This document shows positions 1 through 9,100 of a DNA stretch of 38,021 nt, piece after piece. Origin of the DNA: Methylobacterium aquaticum (GTDB lineage Bacteria > Pseudomonadota > Alphaproteobacteria > Rhizobiales > Beijerinckiaceae); contig NZ_CP043629.1 of NCBI RefSeq assembly GCF_016804325.1, forward strand, positions 1 to 38,021, written 5' to 3'. The notes under the pieces were generated by a model. That model was not told where the DNA came from, did no database searches, and saw only the letters and a list, made by a program, of their open reading frames with translations. Position numbers and translations under genes: made by a program. The number at the start of each line of letters is the position of its first letter. The stretch's first letter is position 1.

Positions 1-64
1 AATCGTCGACGAGGACGAGTGCAAAATCGAGAGCGGGAGGGCGGACGTCACACAATCGGGATGA
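1..64 (+). CDS. Nu1-like HTH protein, 3' end only
   Basis: The window opens inside this gene. The last 20 or so codons and the TGA at 62-64 match the end of the complete gene at 18901-19482, where the product is described. Confidence 0.85.
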   Translation, partial: IVDEDECKIESGRADVTQSG

Positions 65-675
65 GTGTGGCGCGCCATGCTCGCAGGTGTGGCATCCAAT
101 TACTGATTATCATCAAGAGGTTAGGCATCCAAGCCACACCCGCCACACTTGCCACACCCTAAAATCGACGGGATGGCATAAATATGAAAAAGTGAGATTT
201 TGCGTAGGAATCAATATATTTCTCTGTAAATATATATATATATATAGATCAGGCACTTAGCATTTTCCTTCCAGTGCGCGCTAATTTTGCGATGTGACGG
301 TGTGAAAGTGTGACGCCAAGGCCAAGTCATTGGTTCGAAGGGGAAACGTCAAAAATCCCGCCACACTCGGATGTGGCAGAACACATGAGGCGTGTGGCGG
401 TCGCCGGGAGTGGGGGCGGCCTGAATGCAGCCCCTTGCGAGCTTCTCGGCCGCAATGCGACCTTGTGGGGAATATCCAGGTATGGATTGTTCCCTGGGGT
501 GGATCACGCGAGATCTGTTGCCGGTTCGCCACGTTGAAGCGCAAGCTGAGTACAGCCGCAGCCAACTGAAAGACCTTGTTAAGGCGCGCTTCGGCAGCCT
601 GGGATCTTCACCCGAACTCTCGCTGCGCCTCGTCGTAGTGCGTCCCTTCCACTGCCATCCGACGAGGTGACCGGC
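65..675. promoter_or_regulatory. Non-coding region with GTGTGGC heptamers around an AT-rich core; candidate packaging site, origin or operator
   Basis: About 610 bp without a convincing gene. GTGTGGC or its complement GCCACAC occurs at 65-71, 87-93, 133-139, 142-148, 151-157, 360-366 and 392-398, with a near copy at 371-377. Between the two groups lies an AT-rich stretch (about 180-260) holding a TA run at 231-246. A sequence at 209-221 is one mismatch from the IHF consensus WATCAANNNNTTR. Short ORFs from 281 to 670 overlap in several frames and look like chance. The layout of protein sites, IHF-type bend and more protein sites resembles lambda cosB, which gpNu1 binds, and a Nu1-like gene ends right next to it. 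An iteron origin or a simple operator cluster would look similar. Seen: the repeats. Inferred: the function. Confidence 0.55.
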
Positions 676-1502
676 ATGACCATCTCCCGCGAGGCGATCG
701 ACATCGAGGCGCTTCTCGTCCGTGCCTACCGCGAGCAGCGGGTCGACCAGTACGGCCGGGACGGCAAGGCCGCGGGCGCCGTGGCGCTTGGCCTCGGCTC
801 CGGCCCCCGGCGCCGGGATCGCAGCTCGGCGGCCCGGAGCGGGTCGACACGTCGAGCTATGCGGCCAACCAGGCAGCCCGGACCCGCCAGGCGTTCCAGC
901 AACTCGCCGCCACGCCCGACGGGCTCTTGGCCCTGCACGATGCGGTCCTCGCCCTCCCCGACATGTTCATCGAATACGGGGCCGGCGCCGACTTCGTGGT
1001 CTGGGACGCGGAGACGGCGGAACGCCGGGGCGAGGTCATCACGCTCGCGGGCGGGCGTGCGACGATCCAGGCCACGCGCCGCCGCGGGGGGCGAGGCGAG
1101 GGCCGCAACGACCGTGTGCCGGTCGGCCTGCCCCGCCCCCTCACGATCCTGCCGATGACCGTCCTCGTCATCACCCACGGTCGCGGCGATAGCCGGCCGG
1201 ACGTGACGGATGTGGCCTGGCGCCGCCGTCCGGTCTATCGCCATGGCACCCGGGACATCGCGAGCTACGAGTCCGTCCCGGACGCGCCCCTCGACATCGT
1301 CGCGTTCGAGCGCGCCCGCTACGTCGCTTGGCACGCAGTTCTCGGGATGCTGACGGCGGCGAGGGCCGAATGCTCCGAGTTCGCCGTCACGGGGCCGGCT
1401 GCGCCTCTGACGATTTGGGCCTCCGAGCCGGTCAAACAGGTGCCCGTGACCAGGCGCAAGGCACGGACACTAAAGGCAAATTTGGAGCGAGGGGCGGCCT
1501 AA
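676..1502 (+). pseudogene. Unknown protein gene, frame broken in this copy (likely sequencing error)
   Basis: Same gene as the intact 275-residue version at 20094-20921. Here the G run at 809-810 has two Gs instead of three, so the frame is lost after about 45 codons and hits a stop near 1158. The rest of the protein continues in another frame to the TAA ending at 1502. Since the other copy is open throughout, I read this as an assembly error and not a real mutation. Confidence 0.8.
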
Positions 1503-1566
1503 GCTGAGCAGCTTGACGGCCAGGGAAAGCTAGACTAGGGTCAGAGCACCCTCAGAAGGTTTGAAA

Positions 1567-1595
1567 ACGCCCGGCGCACTCCGCCGGGCGTTTTT
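1567..1595 (+). terminator. Rho-independent terminator
   Basis: A perfect 10-bp stem, ACGCCCGGCG at 1567-1576 and its complement at 1582-1591, with a five-base loop is followed by TTTTT to 1595. It lies about 65 bp after the stop of the unknown gene and ends that transcript. The Nu1-like gene downstream therefore needs its own promoter in the following 250 bp. An A run on the 5' side could let it act weakly on the minus strand too. Confidence 0.9.
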
Positions 1596-1814
1596 CGTTG
1601 TGGGCGCTGCCCCGGCCCGCCCCAGCGGCGAGGCCCATCTCTCTGCGCGACAGCGATCCCGCCCCGGACGGTCGCGCCTCGCAGCGCTGCGTCCTCGCCT
1701 GTCCCCGCCTCGCACTCCTGTCCGACCCTGCCCGCCCCACCCCCAATGGGTCCCTCTGAGGGGGGTGGACCCATGCGGGCGAAAAGCACCCGGGATTTCT
1801 CTAGTTGCTCTGTT

Positions 1815-1861
1815 CAAAAACCGATGCACAGGTGCACAAGTATGAGCACAGATTGCACAGA
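1815..1861 (+). promoter_or_regulatory. GCACA repeat cluster at the start of the second Nu1-like gene
   Basis: Around the likely start codon the pentamer GCACA occurs four times within about 40 bases (about 1825-1860), including the near-palindrome TGCACAGGTGCACA and two copies of GCACAGAT. Such spacing suggests an operator, possibly for autoregulation by the HTH protein encoded here. The stretch 1596-1770 before it holds no convincing gene. The inverted pair GGGTCC/GGACCC lies at about 1747-1772. Confidence 0.35.
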
Positions 1862-2408
1862 TCTAGTCTCAATCAGTGAGCTTCACAGAAAGCTGACTGC
1901 GGATGGGGTCGCGATCAATAGATCTAGCCTGTCTCGCTACATCACGCGCTACGCCGAAGACCTGAACCCAGTCGTGCAGGGACGCGATACGCTGGTTTCC
2001 TACGCCGCGGTGGTCCGCCACCGGGCGGAGAACACGAACCTCGACAGCGCGCTACCGGCCCGACGCTCCTCCTACGAGGGGCCGCGCCGCACCGGGGCGG
2101 CCAAGGCGCGCCGGGAGGAGGCGGACGCGAGCCTGCGCGAGATCGCGCTCGCCAAGGCCCGCGGCGAACTCACCCCGACCGCGGAGGTGGTCGAGGCCGC
2201 CCGCGAGGCGGTGAGCGCCATGACGCAAGCCTTCGACCTCGCGCTCGCCGATACGGCCGAGCGCATATCCGCGGAGACCGGACGCGATGCCCGGGTGATC
2301 CGCCCCCATCTGCGCAAGCTCAAGGATGCGGGTCTCGCGGCCTTTCGGGCCACCCTGACCAAGGCGCTCGCCGCGGAGCAAGGCTCGACGGCCGCGCCCG
2401 GCGCGTGA
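1842..2408 (+). CDS. Nu1/small-terminase-like HTH DNA-binding protein
   Basis: Predicted 188 residues. Residues about 8-36 form a helix-turn-helix (motif ISELHRKLTADG followed by INRSSLSRYITRY). Residues about 85-145 form a charged helical region with the pattern ALAKARGELTPTAEVVEAA. That combination is typical of phage DNA-packaging Nu1-type proteins, which bind the packaging site and recruit the large terminase. In-frame ATGs also exist at 1773 (good GAGGGG ribosome binding site) and 1824. I took 1842 because homology-like sequence begins there, but 1773 would add 23 residues and is a fair alternative. No large terminase gene is visible downstream, so the protein could also be a plain transcription or replication regulator. 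The gene is separated from the previous one by a terminator. Confidence 0.6.
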   Translation: MSTDCTDLVSISELHRKLTADGVAINRSSLSRYITRYAEDLNPVVQGRDTLVSYAAVVRHRAENTNLDSALPARRSSYEGPRRTGAAKARREEADASLREIALAKARGELTPTAEVVEAAREAVSAMTQAFDLALADTAERISAETGRDARVIRPHLRKLKDAGLAAFRATLTKALAAEQGSTAAPGA

Positions 2409-2648
2409 TCCCACGATGGCGCCCCCCAATCAGACGGGGGAGCCGTCGGTTTTCGGTTTGGCCGAGTCTCGGCCACCACCCCTTGGCGAGGGATCCTGAC
2501 GGCGTCGCGGCCCGTCGAACAACGGCAAGTTGACCTCTTGCCTCGCCATGCAGACATCAAGTCAAGGTCAACGCGGCCGCACCTTTTACCATCGAAAGTC
2601 ACGCAGCGCTCAAGGCGCGCGGGCAGTCGACACCCGAAAGACCACAGC
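2409..2648 (+). promoter_or_regulatory. 240-bp leader with an 8-bp inverted repeat
   Basis: Gap between the second Nu1-like gene and the repeat-bearing gene. GTTGACCT at 2529-2536 and AGGTCAAC at 2565-2572 form a perfect inverted repeat separated by 28 bases, and the first arm contains a TTGACC that could serve as a -35 box. This may be an operator-promoter for the structural block. No gene seen. Confidence 0.35.
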
Positions 2649-3197
2649 ATGACATTTGCCACCCAACCCACCAACCCGTGGGGCGTCAAGGTGCCGGCTG
2701 CGCGGCACGGCGCGCAGCAACTTCCCATTCCTGTGGCTGGCACCGCCGAGGAGGCCCGGAGCGTCGAGTTCCGCAACCGCCTCTTGGCTGCCTGTAGCGC
2801 GCAGCTTGCCGCCAACGGCGTCGCCTTCCGCGCGACCCACGGTGAGGCTGGCAAGACGCGCGAGGCGGCCCGCCGGGAGCAGCACGCCGCACTCGGCATC
2901 ATCCCTCGGGCGCAGGAAGCGCAACCGGTCGAGCCGCACGCGGCCGGCCTGGGCGCTGGTGACGCGCCGATCGCGAAGATGCTGTCGGCGGCGGACGAAA
3001 CGCGGCCCGGTCACGGCCTTCCCATGGAGAGCGCCGCTCCGGTGTCGGCCCCTGCCGCCGGTTCCACCGTGCTCGCCGATCGCATGCGGGCTCGCCACGG
3101 CCTTCCCGCCGCGAGCACTGGGCCGGTCCCGGCCCCGGCTGCCGTGACCGCGACGCTCGCCGATCGCATGCGGGCCCGCCACGGGCTCCCCGCCTGA
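2649..3197 (+). CDS. Unknown protein with C-terminal LADRMRARHGLPA repeats
   Basis: 182 residues from ATG 2649. I do not recognise the family. The N-terminal 110 residues are Ala/Arg-rich and probably helical. The C-terminal 60 residues carry two near-perfect copies of LADRMRARHGLPA separated by Ala/Pro linkers. A degenerate third copy (RPGHGLPM) precedes them. Repeated short basic motifs on flexible linkers resemble peptide tags that dock onto a partner, or scaffold-type tails, but nothing proves this. It is followed after 29 bp by the first coiled-coil paralogue and probably shares its transcript. An upstream in-frame start at 2538 would add 37 residues with no ribosome binding site that I can see. 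Confidence 0.65.
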   Translation: MTFATQPTNPWGVKVPAARHGAQQLPIPVAGTAEEARSVEFRNRLLAACSAQLAANGVAFRATHGEAGKTREAARREQHAALGIIPRAQEAQPVEPHAAGLGAGDAPIAKMLSAADETRPGHGLPMESAAPVSAPAAGSTVLADRMRARHGLPAASTGPVPAPAAVTATLADRMRARHGLPA

Positions 3198-3226
3198 TCC
3201 CCGTCCCTCCAGATCCTGAGGATCCC

Positions 3227-4129
3227 GTGAAGCACGATCTCGCCAGTCTCGTCGCCCTCTCCGCCGATACCGCAGCCTCGTCCGACGCCGTCGCCGACGG
3301 CCTATCCGCTGCCCAACGCCTTGCGGAGGCGGCGGCGACCGCTCTCAGCCAGGCCGAGACGGCCTATCGCGACTCGCTGCTCACCGCCGACGACAAGGCG
3401 ATGGGCCGCCTCGCCTCCGAACGCGGGACCGCCGAGATCCGGCGCGACCGTGTCGCACAGCTCGTCGTCGCGCTTGATGAGCGTCTGACTGCGGCCCGTG
3501 CTTCGGAAGATGCTGCTCGGAAGCGCGACGCCTACGCTGCCGCGCGCACCCTGCGGGACGCCGCAGTGGAGCGGGTGGAGCGGGAGTATCCCGCCCTGGC
3601 CCAGGAAGCGCTGGCGCTCCTGCGCGTCATCGCCGAGGCTGATCTCGCCGTCGCCCGGTCGAACGATGACCTGCCCGAGGGGGCCGAGCGCCTGTCCCGC
3701 GTCGAGATCATCGCCCGCGCCCACCCGGGCGCAGCGCGCGAGGTGCTCGACGAGCGCACGGTCGAGTTGTGGTGCCCCGAAGGTTCGGCCGAACCCATAC
3801 CGGCGGAGCGGCAGGCCCGGGTGATCCGCCAGGACGACCGGCGGGGCTATTCGTCGACGCCCCACGGGCAAAGCTTTTTCGAGCGCCGCGCCTTCCACCA
3901 GACGACCGCCTTGCCGGCTGTCCGGGCGCAGTACTCCGACCCGCTGGCGAGCGCACTGGTGCTGCCGCCCTTGCGTCCGGGCGAGCCCTTGGCCTGGGCG
4001 CTCGACGATCACGACCCTCATCCCGACCAGATCCTGCGCCGCCTCGACGCCATCGCGGCGGCGAGCGCGGTCAGCCGTCCGGCGCCGAAGCGCGTCCCGG
4101 AGATCAAGCACGAGCCGGTGGCCGGCTGA
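3227..4129 (+). CDS. Unknown coiled-coil protein, paralogue 1
   Basis: 300 residues from GTG 3227, preceded by GAGG five bases upstream. Residues about 1-130 are Ala/Glu/Arg-rich and predicted to be coiled coil. From about 130 on there is a globular part with the segment LLRVIAEADLAVARSNDDLP, then GAERLS and a WC pair near residue 183. The same order of features is found in the next gene, so the two arose by duplication. In the block between a small-terminase-like gene and tail genes one would expect head proteins, yet neither paralogue looks like a capsid or portal protein. Function unknown. Confidence 0.75.
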   Translation: MKHDLASLVALSADTAASSDAVADGLSAAQRLAEAAATALSQAETAYRDSLLTADDKAMGRLASERGTAEIRRDRVAQLVVALDERLTAARASEDAARKRDAYAAARTLRDAAVERVEREYPALAQEALALLRVIAEADLAVARSNDDLPEGAERLSRVEIIARAHPGAAREVLDERTVELWCPEGSAEPIPAERQARVIRQDDRRGYSSTPHGQSFFERRAFHQTTALPAVRAQYSDPLASALVLPPLRPGEPLAWALDDHDPHPDQILRRLDAIAAASAVSRPAPKRVPEIKHEPVAG

Positions 4130-4221
4130 CGCCTCCGAACCTCGCCGCCCGGCCCGTCGCGATCCACGCGCGACGGGCGGCGAGAGCCACCGCCCACCGC
4201 TCACCGTCCAACGAGACACCG

Positions 4222-5145
4222 ATGCTCAAGACCCTGAAATCACTGATCGGCGTGGTTCGTGCCCCCGACGCTCCGAGCTCTGAGCTGGAGTCCGCCCTTG
4301 CTTCCGCCGAGGCCCAAGTGACGGCGGCGGCCGGGGAGGTCTCCGAGGCGGAGGCCGCCTACCAGGCTGGTCTCCTGGACAGCGACGACGCCGGCTTGGC
4401 GCGGCTTCGATCGGCCCGCGAGGCGGCCAGCGTGAAGCAGGAGCGCGCCGCAGCGCTGGTGACCGCTCTGCGCCAGCGCATCGCCGCCGTGCAGGTCCAG
4501 GAGGACGAGGCCGGCCGCCGCGAGCGCTACGCCGCCGCGAAGCGCGCCTCCGCTGCCGCGGGGAAGGTTCTGGCGACCGAGTACCCACGCCTCGCCCGTG
4601 ACCTAGTGGCCGTCCTCCGCCAGGTCGCCGAGGCCGATCTCCTGGTGATCGCTGCGAACGAGGCGCTGCCGGCCGGCGCGGAGCGGCTGTTCCCCACCGA
4701 GGCGCTGGTGCGGCGCGAGCCGGACACGCCGGAGCGGGTTCTCAAGGACGAGATTTTCACCGCCTGGTGCGGCCCCCGCGGCCATCGGCTGGACCCCGAG
4801 GCTCAGGCTAAGGTCGAACCGAACCCGGACGGCGCCACCGGCATCTGGCGCGTCATCGGACAGCCGCCGGTGACGGTCACGCTGCGACGCTTCCGGCGGA
4901 TCACCCGCGTGCGTGAGATCCCCGGCCGCTCGCTTCCCGCGCTCGCCGCTACCCTCAACCTGCCGCCCCTCGCCGTGGGCCACGTGCCCTACTGGCGGGA
5001 GGACGTGGTGCGGCATCCGGCTAGCATCCTTGAGCACCTCGACCGGACGACGCCGCTGTGGGGCAAGGCCCTCGGCCCGGAGCCCGTCGCCTCGGCGCCG
5101 GAGGTCGAGATCGTGCCCCTCGACGAGGATGTCACTGCGGCCTGA
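4222..5145 (+). CDS. Unknown coiled-coil protein, paralogue 2
   Basis: 307 residues from ATG 4222, intact in this copy. Architecture follows paralogue 1: helical Ala/Glu-rich N-terminal 130 residues, then VLRQVAEADLLVIAANEALP, GAERLF and an AWCGP motif near residue 183. The C-terminal third (RRFRRITRVREIPGRSLP onwards) is better defined than in paralogue 1 and ends in an acidic tail. The 92-bp gap before it contains no gene, and the ribosome binding site is weak. Function not recognised. The gene sits directly upstream of the small gene leading into the tail chaperones. The second copy (23642-24564) is frameshifted at a C run. Confidence 0.75.
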   Translation: MLKTLKSLIGVVRAPDAPSSELESALASAEAQVTAAAGEVSEAEAAYQAGLLDSDDAGLARLRSAREAASVKQERAAALVTALRQRIAAVQVQEDEAGRRERYAAAKRASAAAGKVLATEYPRLARDLVAVLRQVAEADLLVIAANEALPAGAERLFPTEALVRREPDTPERVLKDEIFTAWCGPRGHRLDPEAQAKVEPNPDGATGIWRVIGQPPVTVTLRRFRRITRVREIPGRSLPALAATLNLPPLAVGHVPYWREDVVRHPASILEHLDRTTPLWGKALGPEPVASAPEVEIVPLDEDVTAA

Positions 5146-5213
5146 GCTGCGCACCAGTTTGGCCGGTATCCGGCCCACCTTATCTATTCTCAAGCAGAGA
5201 AAGTAATTATGCG

Positions 5214-5516
5214 ATGTCATCTGATAAATTCGATGCGAGCGCGGCATTTCGGGTGGCCCGCCAGGGCGAGGACAATTCTCGCCCGTGGGCCCAAGCTTTC
5301 TTCGCGCAGACGGAGACGCTCGGCCTCTCGCTCGCGACGCTGAACCGGATCGTCGCCGAGTGCGACACGCACGCTGCCGCGATGGCGCAGGTCGAGCAGA
5401 AGCTCGCGGCCGGCGAGGGCTCCACGGCTGTCCGAGGTGTGGCCCGGGAGGATACCGCGCGCCGGATCGGCGCGGCGCACGCCAAGGCTCATCAACCGAA
5501 GAAGATCGGTGCATAG
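5214..5516 (+). CDS. Small unknown protein in the phage-like block
   Basis: 100 residues from ATG 5214, with an AGAGAAAG ribosome binding site just upstream. An out-of-frame ATG lies at 5209, so the start could be modulated. The protein is charged and helical, with PWAQAFFAQTETLGLSLATLNRIVAECDTH as its most ordered part (given here only to locate it, residues about 24-53) and a basic C-terminus (HQPKKIGA). No family recognised. Its place immediately before the tail assembly chaperone gene would fit a small tail protein. Confidence 0.65.
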   Translation: MSSDKFDASAAFRVARQGEDNSRPWAQAFFAQTETLGLSLATLNRIVAECDTHAAAMAQVEQKLAAGEGSTAVRGVAREDTARRIGAAHAKAHQPKKIGA

Positions 5517-5556
5517 CGTAGGCTAATACCAACTCACATCTTGAAGAGGATCACCA

Positions 5557-6039
5557 GTGTCCATCGATTTCTCTAAATTCGAACCGGCTTCGAAGGCCGA
5601 TGCTGCCGCGGCAGGGCTCCTCTCGTCGCCGGCCGGCATGTATCCCGCGGAGGCCGCCGCCTCGTCGCCTGGGGGCGTGCCGGCCGCGGTGGCCGCTGCG
5701 CCGCCGCCGGCCGCTTCGGCGCCCGGTTGCATCGTCGCCTTCGCCGAGGGTGGGCCGGCGCGCCACGTGCCCGTAACGCTGGGCTTCCCGATCGTCGTCG
5801 ATGGCGTGCGGGTGGATACCGTCGTCGTGCGGCGCTTGCGGGTCGCCGAGGTCCGGGCCTACGTCGCTGCGGTCCAGGCCGGGCAGGAGGCGAGCCTGCC
5901 GATGTACGAGCGCCCCGACGGCGTGCCGCTGCCGCAAGCCGCCCTCGACGCGCTCGACTCGGACGACTTCGACAAGCTCGACGCGGCGGCCGTGGATTTT
6001 TTGCCCCTCGCCCTGCGGGGCGATCCGACCTCCGCCTGA
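5557..6039 (+). CDS. Tail assembly chaperone, short form
   Basis: 160 residues from GTG 5557, with AGAGGA seven bases upstream. After an Ala/Pro-rich N-terminal 65 residues comes a compact domain (VPVTLGFPIVVDG, then VVVRRLRVAEVRAYV) like the tail assembly chaperones of Mu-like and P2-like phages (gp41 and gpE type): a short beta unit followed by an Arg-Leu-Arg motif. These proteins coat the tape measure before tail tube polymerisation. Strong support comes from position (directly before the tape measure gene) and from the slippery site at 5997-6003 that gives an extended form. Confidence 0.8.
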   Translation: MSIDFSKFEPASKADAAAAGLLSSPAGMYPAEAAASSPGGVPAAVAAAPPPAASAPGCIVAFAEGGPARHVPVTLGFPIVVDGVRVDTVVVRRLRVAEVRAYVAAVQAGQEASLPMYERPDGVPLPQAALDALDSDDFDKLDAAAVDFLPLALRGDPTSA

Positions 6040-6173
6040 GGCCCGAGGGCTGGCGGTCCGCCGTCGCGCTGGTGACGGCGGTGTTCGGCCCGCACCTCGA
6101 TCGCTGGCTGTCCGAGGATTGGACCGAGCTGGCCGACTGGTGGGGCGAGGCGATGACCCTGCGGGGAGAGTAA
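5557..6173 (+). CDS. Tail assembly chaperone, -1 frameshift fusion form
   Basis: Ribosomes slipping back one base at T TTT TTG (5997-6003) leave the short frame after codon 149 and add 56 residues, ending at TAA 6171-6173, for a total of about 205. The added part is not random: it reads GWRSAVALVTAVFGPHLDRW and ends ELADWWGEAMTLRGE, like the tryptophan-rich small domain of gpE+/gpGT type extensions. No independent start with a ribosome binding site is evident for this second frame. Phages of many tailed families make such a pair in a fixed ratio. The fusion form links the tape measure to tail tube subunits. The stop is three bases before the tape measure ATG. Confidence 0.8.
5997..6003 (+). 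other. Slippery heptamer T TTT TTG for -1 frameshifting
   Basis: In the frame of the short chaperone the bases read as T, TTT, TTG, matching the X XXY YYZ rule exactly. After slipping, both codons re-pair as TTT. It lies 12 codons before the short-form stop, so the frames overlap just enough. Because this assembly has homopolymer errors, the six-T run should be confirmed. It is the same length in both copies. Confidence 0.8.
6008..6023 (+). promoter_or_regulatory. Stimulatory hairpin after the slippery site
   Basis: Bases 6008-6013 (TCGCCC) pair with 6018-6023 (GGGCGA) around a TGCG tetraloop, starting four bases after the slippery heptamer. Short GC stems at this distance commonly stall ribosomes and raise -1 frameshifting. 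Confidence 0.6.
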
Positions 6174-6176
6174 GCC

Positions 6177-9100
6177 ATGGGTACCGTTACGTCGTCCCTC
6201 GTCATCCGACTGCAAGATGACGTATCGGCCCGCGCCGCCAAGGCGGCCGGCGCCCTGAAGCAGCTCGGGGACTCGGGAAAGAACCTGAGCCGGCTCGGCG
6301 GGTCCACCGCCGGCCTCGACAAGGTCGCGCAGCGCCTCGACGCGCTGCGGGGCAAGCTCGAAGCCGTCTCGCGGTTCAAGGCGGCCGGGCGCGGGTTGAT
6401 CGACCTCGGCGTCGACCTGCGCAAGGCGCGCGCCGACCTCGCCGAGGCCGACGCGCTGCTGAAGAAGCGCCAGGACACGCTGGACCACTTCGCCCGGGTG
6501 AAGAAAACCGACCCGCGCCGTTACGCGACCTGGAAGGCGGACGGGCTCGTCGACCAGGTCGCAGCAAATTTCACAGCCGCCAAGGCGGCGCAGGCGCAGG
6601 CCGCGCGCGCGGCGGCCAGGGCGCAGCGCGCCTATGACGGTCAGCGCGCGACCGTGCAGGAGATGCGCGCGAAGTTGCTGCCGAACGGCGGCCCGGCCGC
6701 ACGCCTCACCGGGACGGAGGCGCGTCTGCGCGCCCTGATCGCGCAGACTGAGGGCGAGCAGCGGGCACAGGCTGCCGCGCAGGCCGCGGCCCGGGCGCGG
6801 ACCGCACAATCCCTCATCGAGCCCGGTCGCCGCACGGCGGCCGAGATCGATGCGCTGATGCCGAGGCCCGGCGGTCAATCATCCACCGCGGCTCCCGTCA
6901 GCCTGGCGCCGGCGACGCCGGACGGGGTGGGCCGGGCCGCCGGCACTGCCGCTTCGGCGGCGGCCGGACTCGGCAAAGTCGAGACCAAGGCGAGGGGCGC
7001 CGATGCGGCCGTGCGCCATCTCGCAGCCGCACCCCCGCCCCTCGCCGGGTTCTCGGACGCCCTGACCCGCGACCTCGCCGCGCTCGATCTGACGAAGGCC
7101 GAGACGCGGGCGCTCGCCCGCGAGGTCACGCGGATGCGCGCCGACCAGGTCAAGGCGCTCGGGCCGATCAACCCGCGGTATCACGCGCAGATCCTCGACG
7201 CCGATCGGGGCCAGATCGAGGACCGGGTCCGAGCGCGGGCCCGCGAGATGGCCGAGGAGCGGCGTACGGCGACCCTGCTCCGCCCGGCCCCGAAGGCCGA
7301 CGCCAAGCCCGCGGACGAGGTTACGTTCGATCCCGCGGCGGTGCGGGGCATGCGCGAGCGGATGGGGCTGGCCGCCCGGATGGAGCGCCAGCGGGCTTCC
7401 GAGACGGCCGCGGCGGCGGCGAGCGACGGGCAGGCCTTCCGCGAGCGGTTCACCTTCGCGAGCCGCATGGCGCGCCAGCGTGCGCAGGAGGAGCGGCGGG
7501 CGGGCTCCGAGGCGGCGCAGGCGGCCCGAGAAGCCGCTCGCGAGACGGCCCGCGTCGAGGCGCAGGCGGCCCGCGAGACGGCGCGGGTGGCCCGCGAGGC
7601 AGCCCGCGAGAAGATCCAGGCCGCCCGGGAAGCGGCGCGGGAGGCTCGGCGCCTCGAGCGCGACGGGAGCCGCGAGACCGCGCAGGCGGCGCGTGAGGCC
7701 GCCCGCGTTGCCCGTGAGGCGGCCCGCGAGCGCGTCGCAGCAGCCCGTGAGGCCGCCCGCGCTGCTCAGGAGTCGGCCCGCCAGGAAGCCACCGCTTTGC
7801 GCGCCGTCGCCCGTGAGCGGGCCCGGGCGGCCCGGGAGGCGGCGCGCCAGGACCGCGAGGGCGCTCGCGCCCGGCGTGAGGTCGGGCACCACGCCCGGAC
7901 CGCGGCCGGGTTCGTCGGGGCCGGCGGCGCCCTCTACGGCACCGAGCGCTTGGCCCGCACCGGCGCCCGCACGGCCGGACAGAGCGAGATGGAGACGGCC
8001 CGCGGGCGGGCGGTGGGCCTGACTCCGGAGGAGGACAAGATCGGGCTCGACCGCGCGAACGCGCTGTCGAAACAGTTCCCGTCCCTCAACCCGACCGAGT
8101 TGCGCGAGCTGTATCGGGCCCTGCACGTCAATCTCGGCGGCAACGCGAAGGCGGCGAGCGACACCCTTGAGCCGGTGGCGCGCTCGCAGGTCATGCTGCA
8201 GAACTTCCGCACCCGCGATGAAGCACAGAGCGACCTTGCGCGTATTATCCGCGGCGCCGAGAACATGGGGATCTCGGACGATCCGAAGAAATTCGAAGTA
8301 TACCTCCAGGGTGCCACCAAGGGCATGCAGCTCTTCGGTGACACCCTGCGCGGCGAGGACTATTATCAGTACGCCAAGACCGGCCGTCTCGCAGTGGCGG
8401 GCCTCAACCCCCGGTTCCTCGGCGCTATCGCGCCGTCGATCATCGACGACATGGGTGGTCCAAGCGCCGGCCAAGCGCATTACACCGCCTCCAACGCTGT
8501 CGTCGCCGGGCGGATGAAGAAGGAGTCGAAGGCGGCCGCGAAGTCATTCGGCCTGATGGGGAAAGATGGCCGGATGATCGGCCGCGACACCTTCCAGCAA
8601 GACCCGTTCGAATGGGCGCTCAAGGTGCTCGAACCCGCCCTGGCGAGGAAGGGTAAGGGGTTCGACCCCAATGACTCGGGCAAGTTCGTCGATACACTGA
8701 CGACGATCTTCAATGATCGCAACGCGGCCGAGTTCATCGGTAAGCTCGTCACCAAGCAGGGCGAGCTGAAGCGCAACGAGGAGCGCTTCACGAAGGTGCG
8801 GGGACTGGAAGACGCCGAGAAGGTACGTCGAGAGAACCCCGCCGTCGCTCTCGAAGGCGCCAAGACTCAGGGTGCGCAGCTTCTCGGCGAGGCCCTGGCT
8901 CCGGCGATCAATCCGGCGACGGTCGCCCTCAACGGGCTCGCCGATGCGGCGGCCTCGGCTTCCGCGAAGCTCCGGGAGAACCCGCAGGCCGTCGAGGGCG
9001 GCGGTGTGGTCGCGTCGATCCTCGGGGCCGTGCTCGGCCCCAAGGTCGCCGGGGCCCTCATGACGAAGCTCGCCGGCGACGGAACGGGCATCGTCGCCAA

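Noticed and set aside
281..670. Several short overlapping frames in the heptamer region
   Set aside because: None has a ribosome binding site or a sensible protein. Two of them change when the homopolymer at 334 changes, showing no constraint.
4603..5532. Minus-strand frame of 309 codons over paralogue 2 and the small gene
   Set aside because: It spans intergenic gaps and two real plus-strand genes, with composition typical of an opposite-strand artefact.
7510..7880. Tandem DNA repeat array
   Set aside because: The GCCCGCGAGGC-like repetition is coding, caused by Ala-Arg-Glu helical repeats of the tape measure protein.
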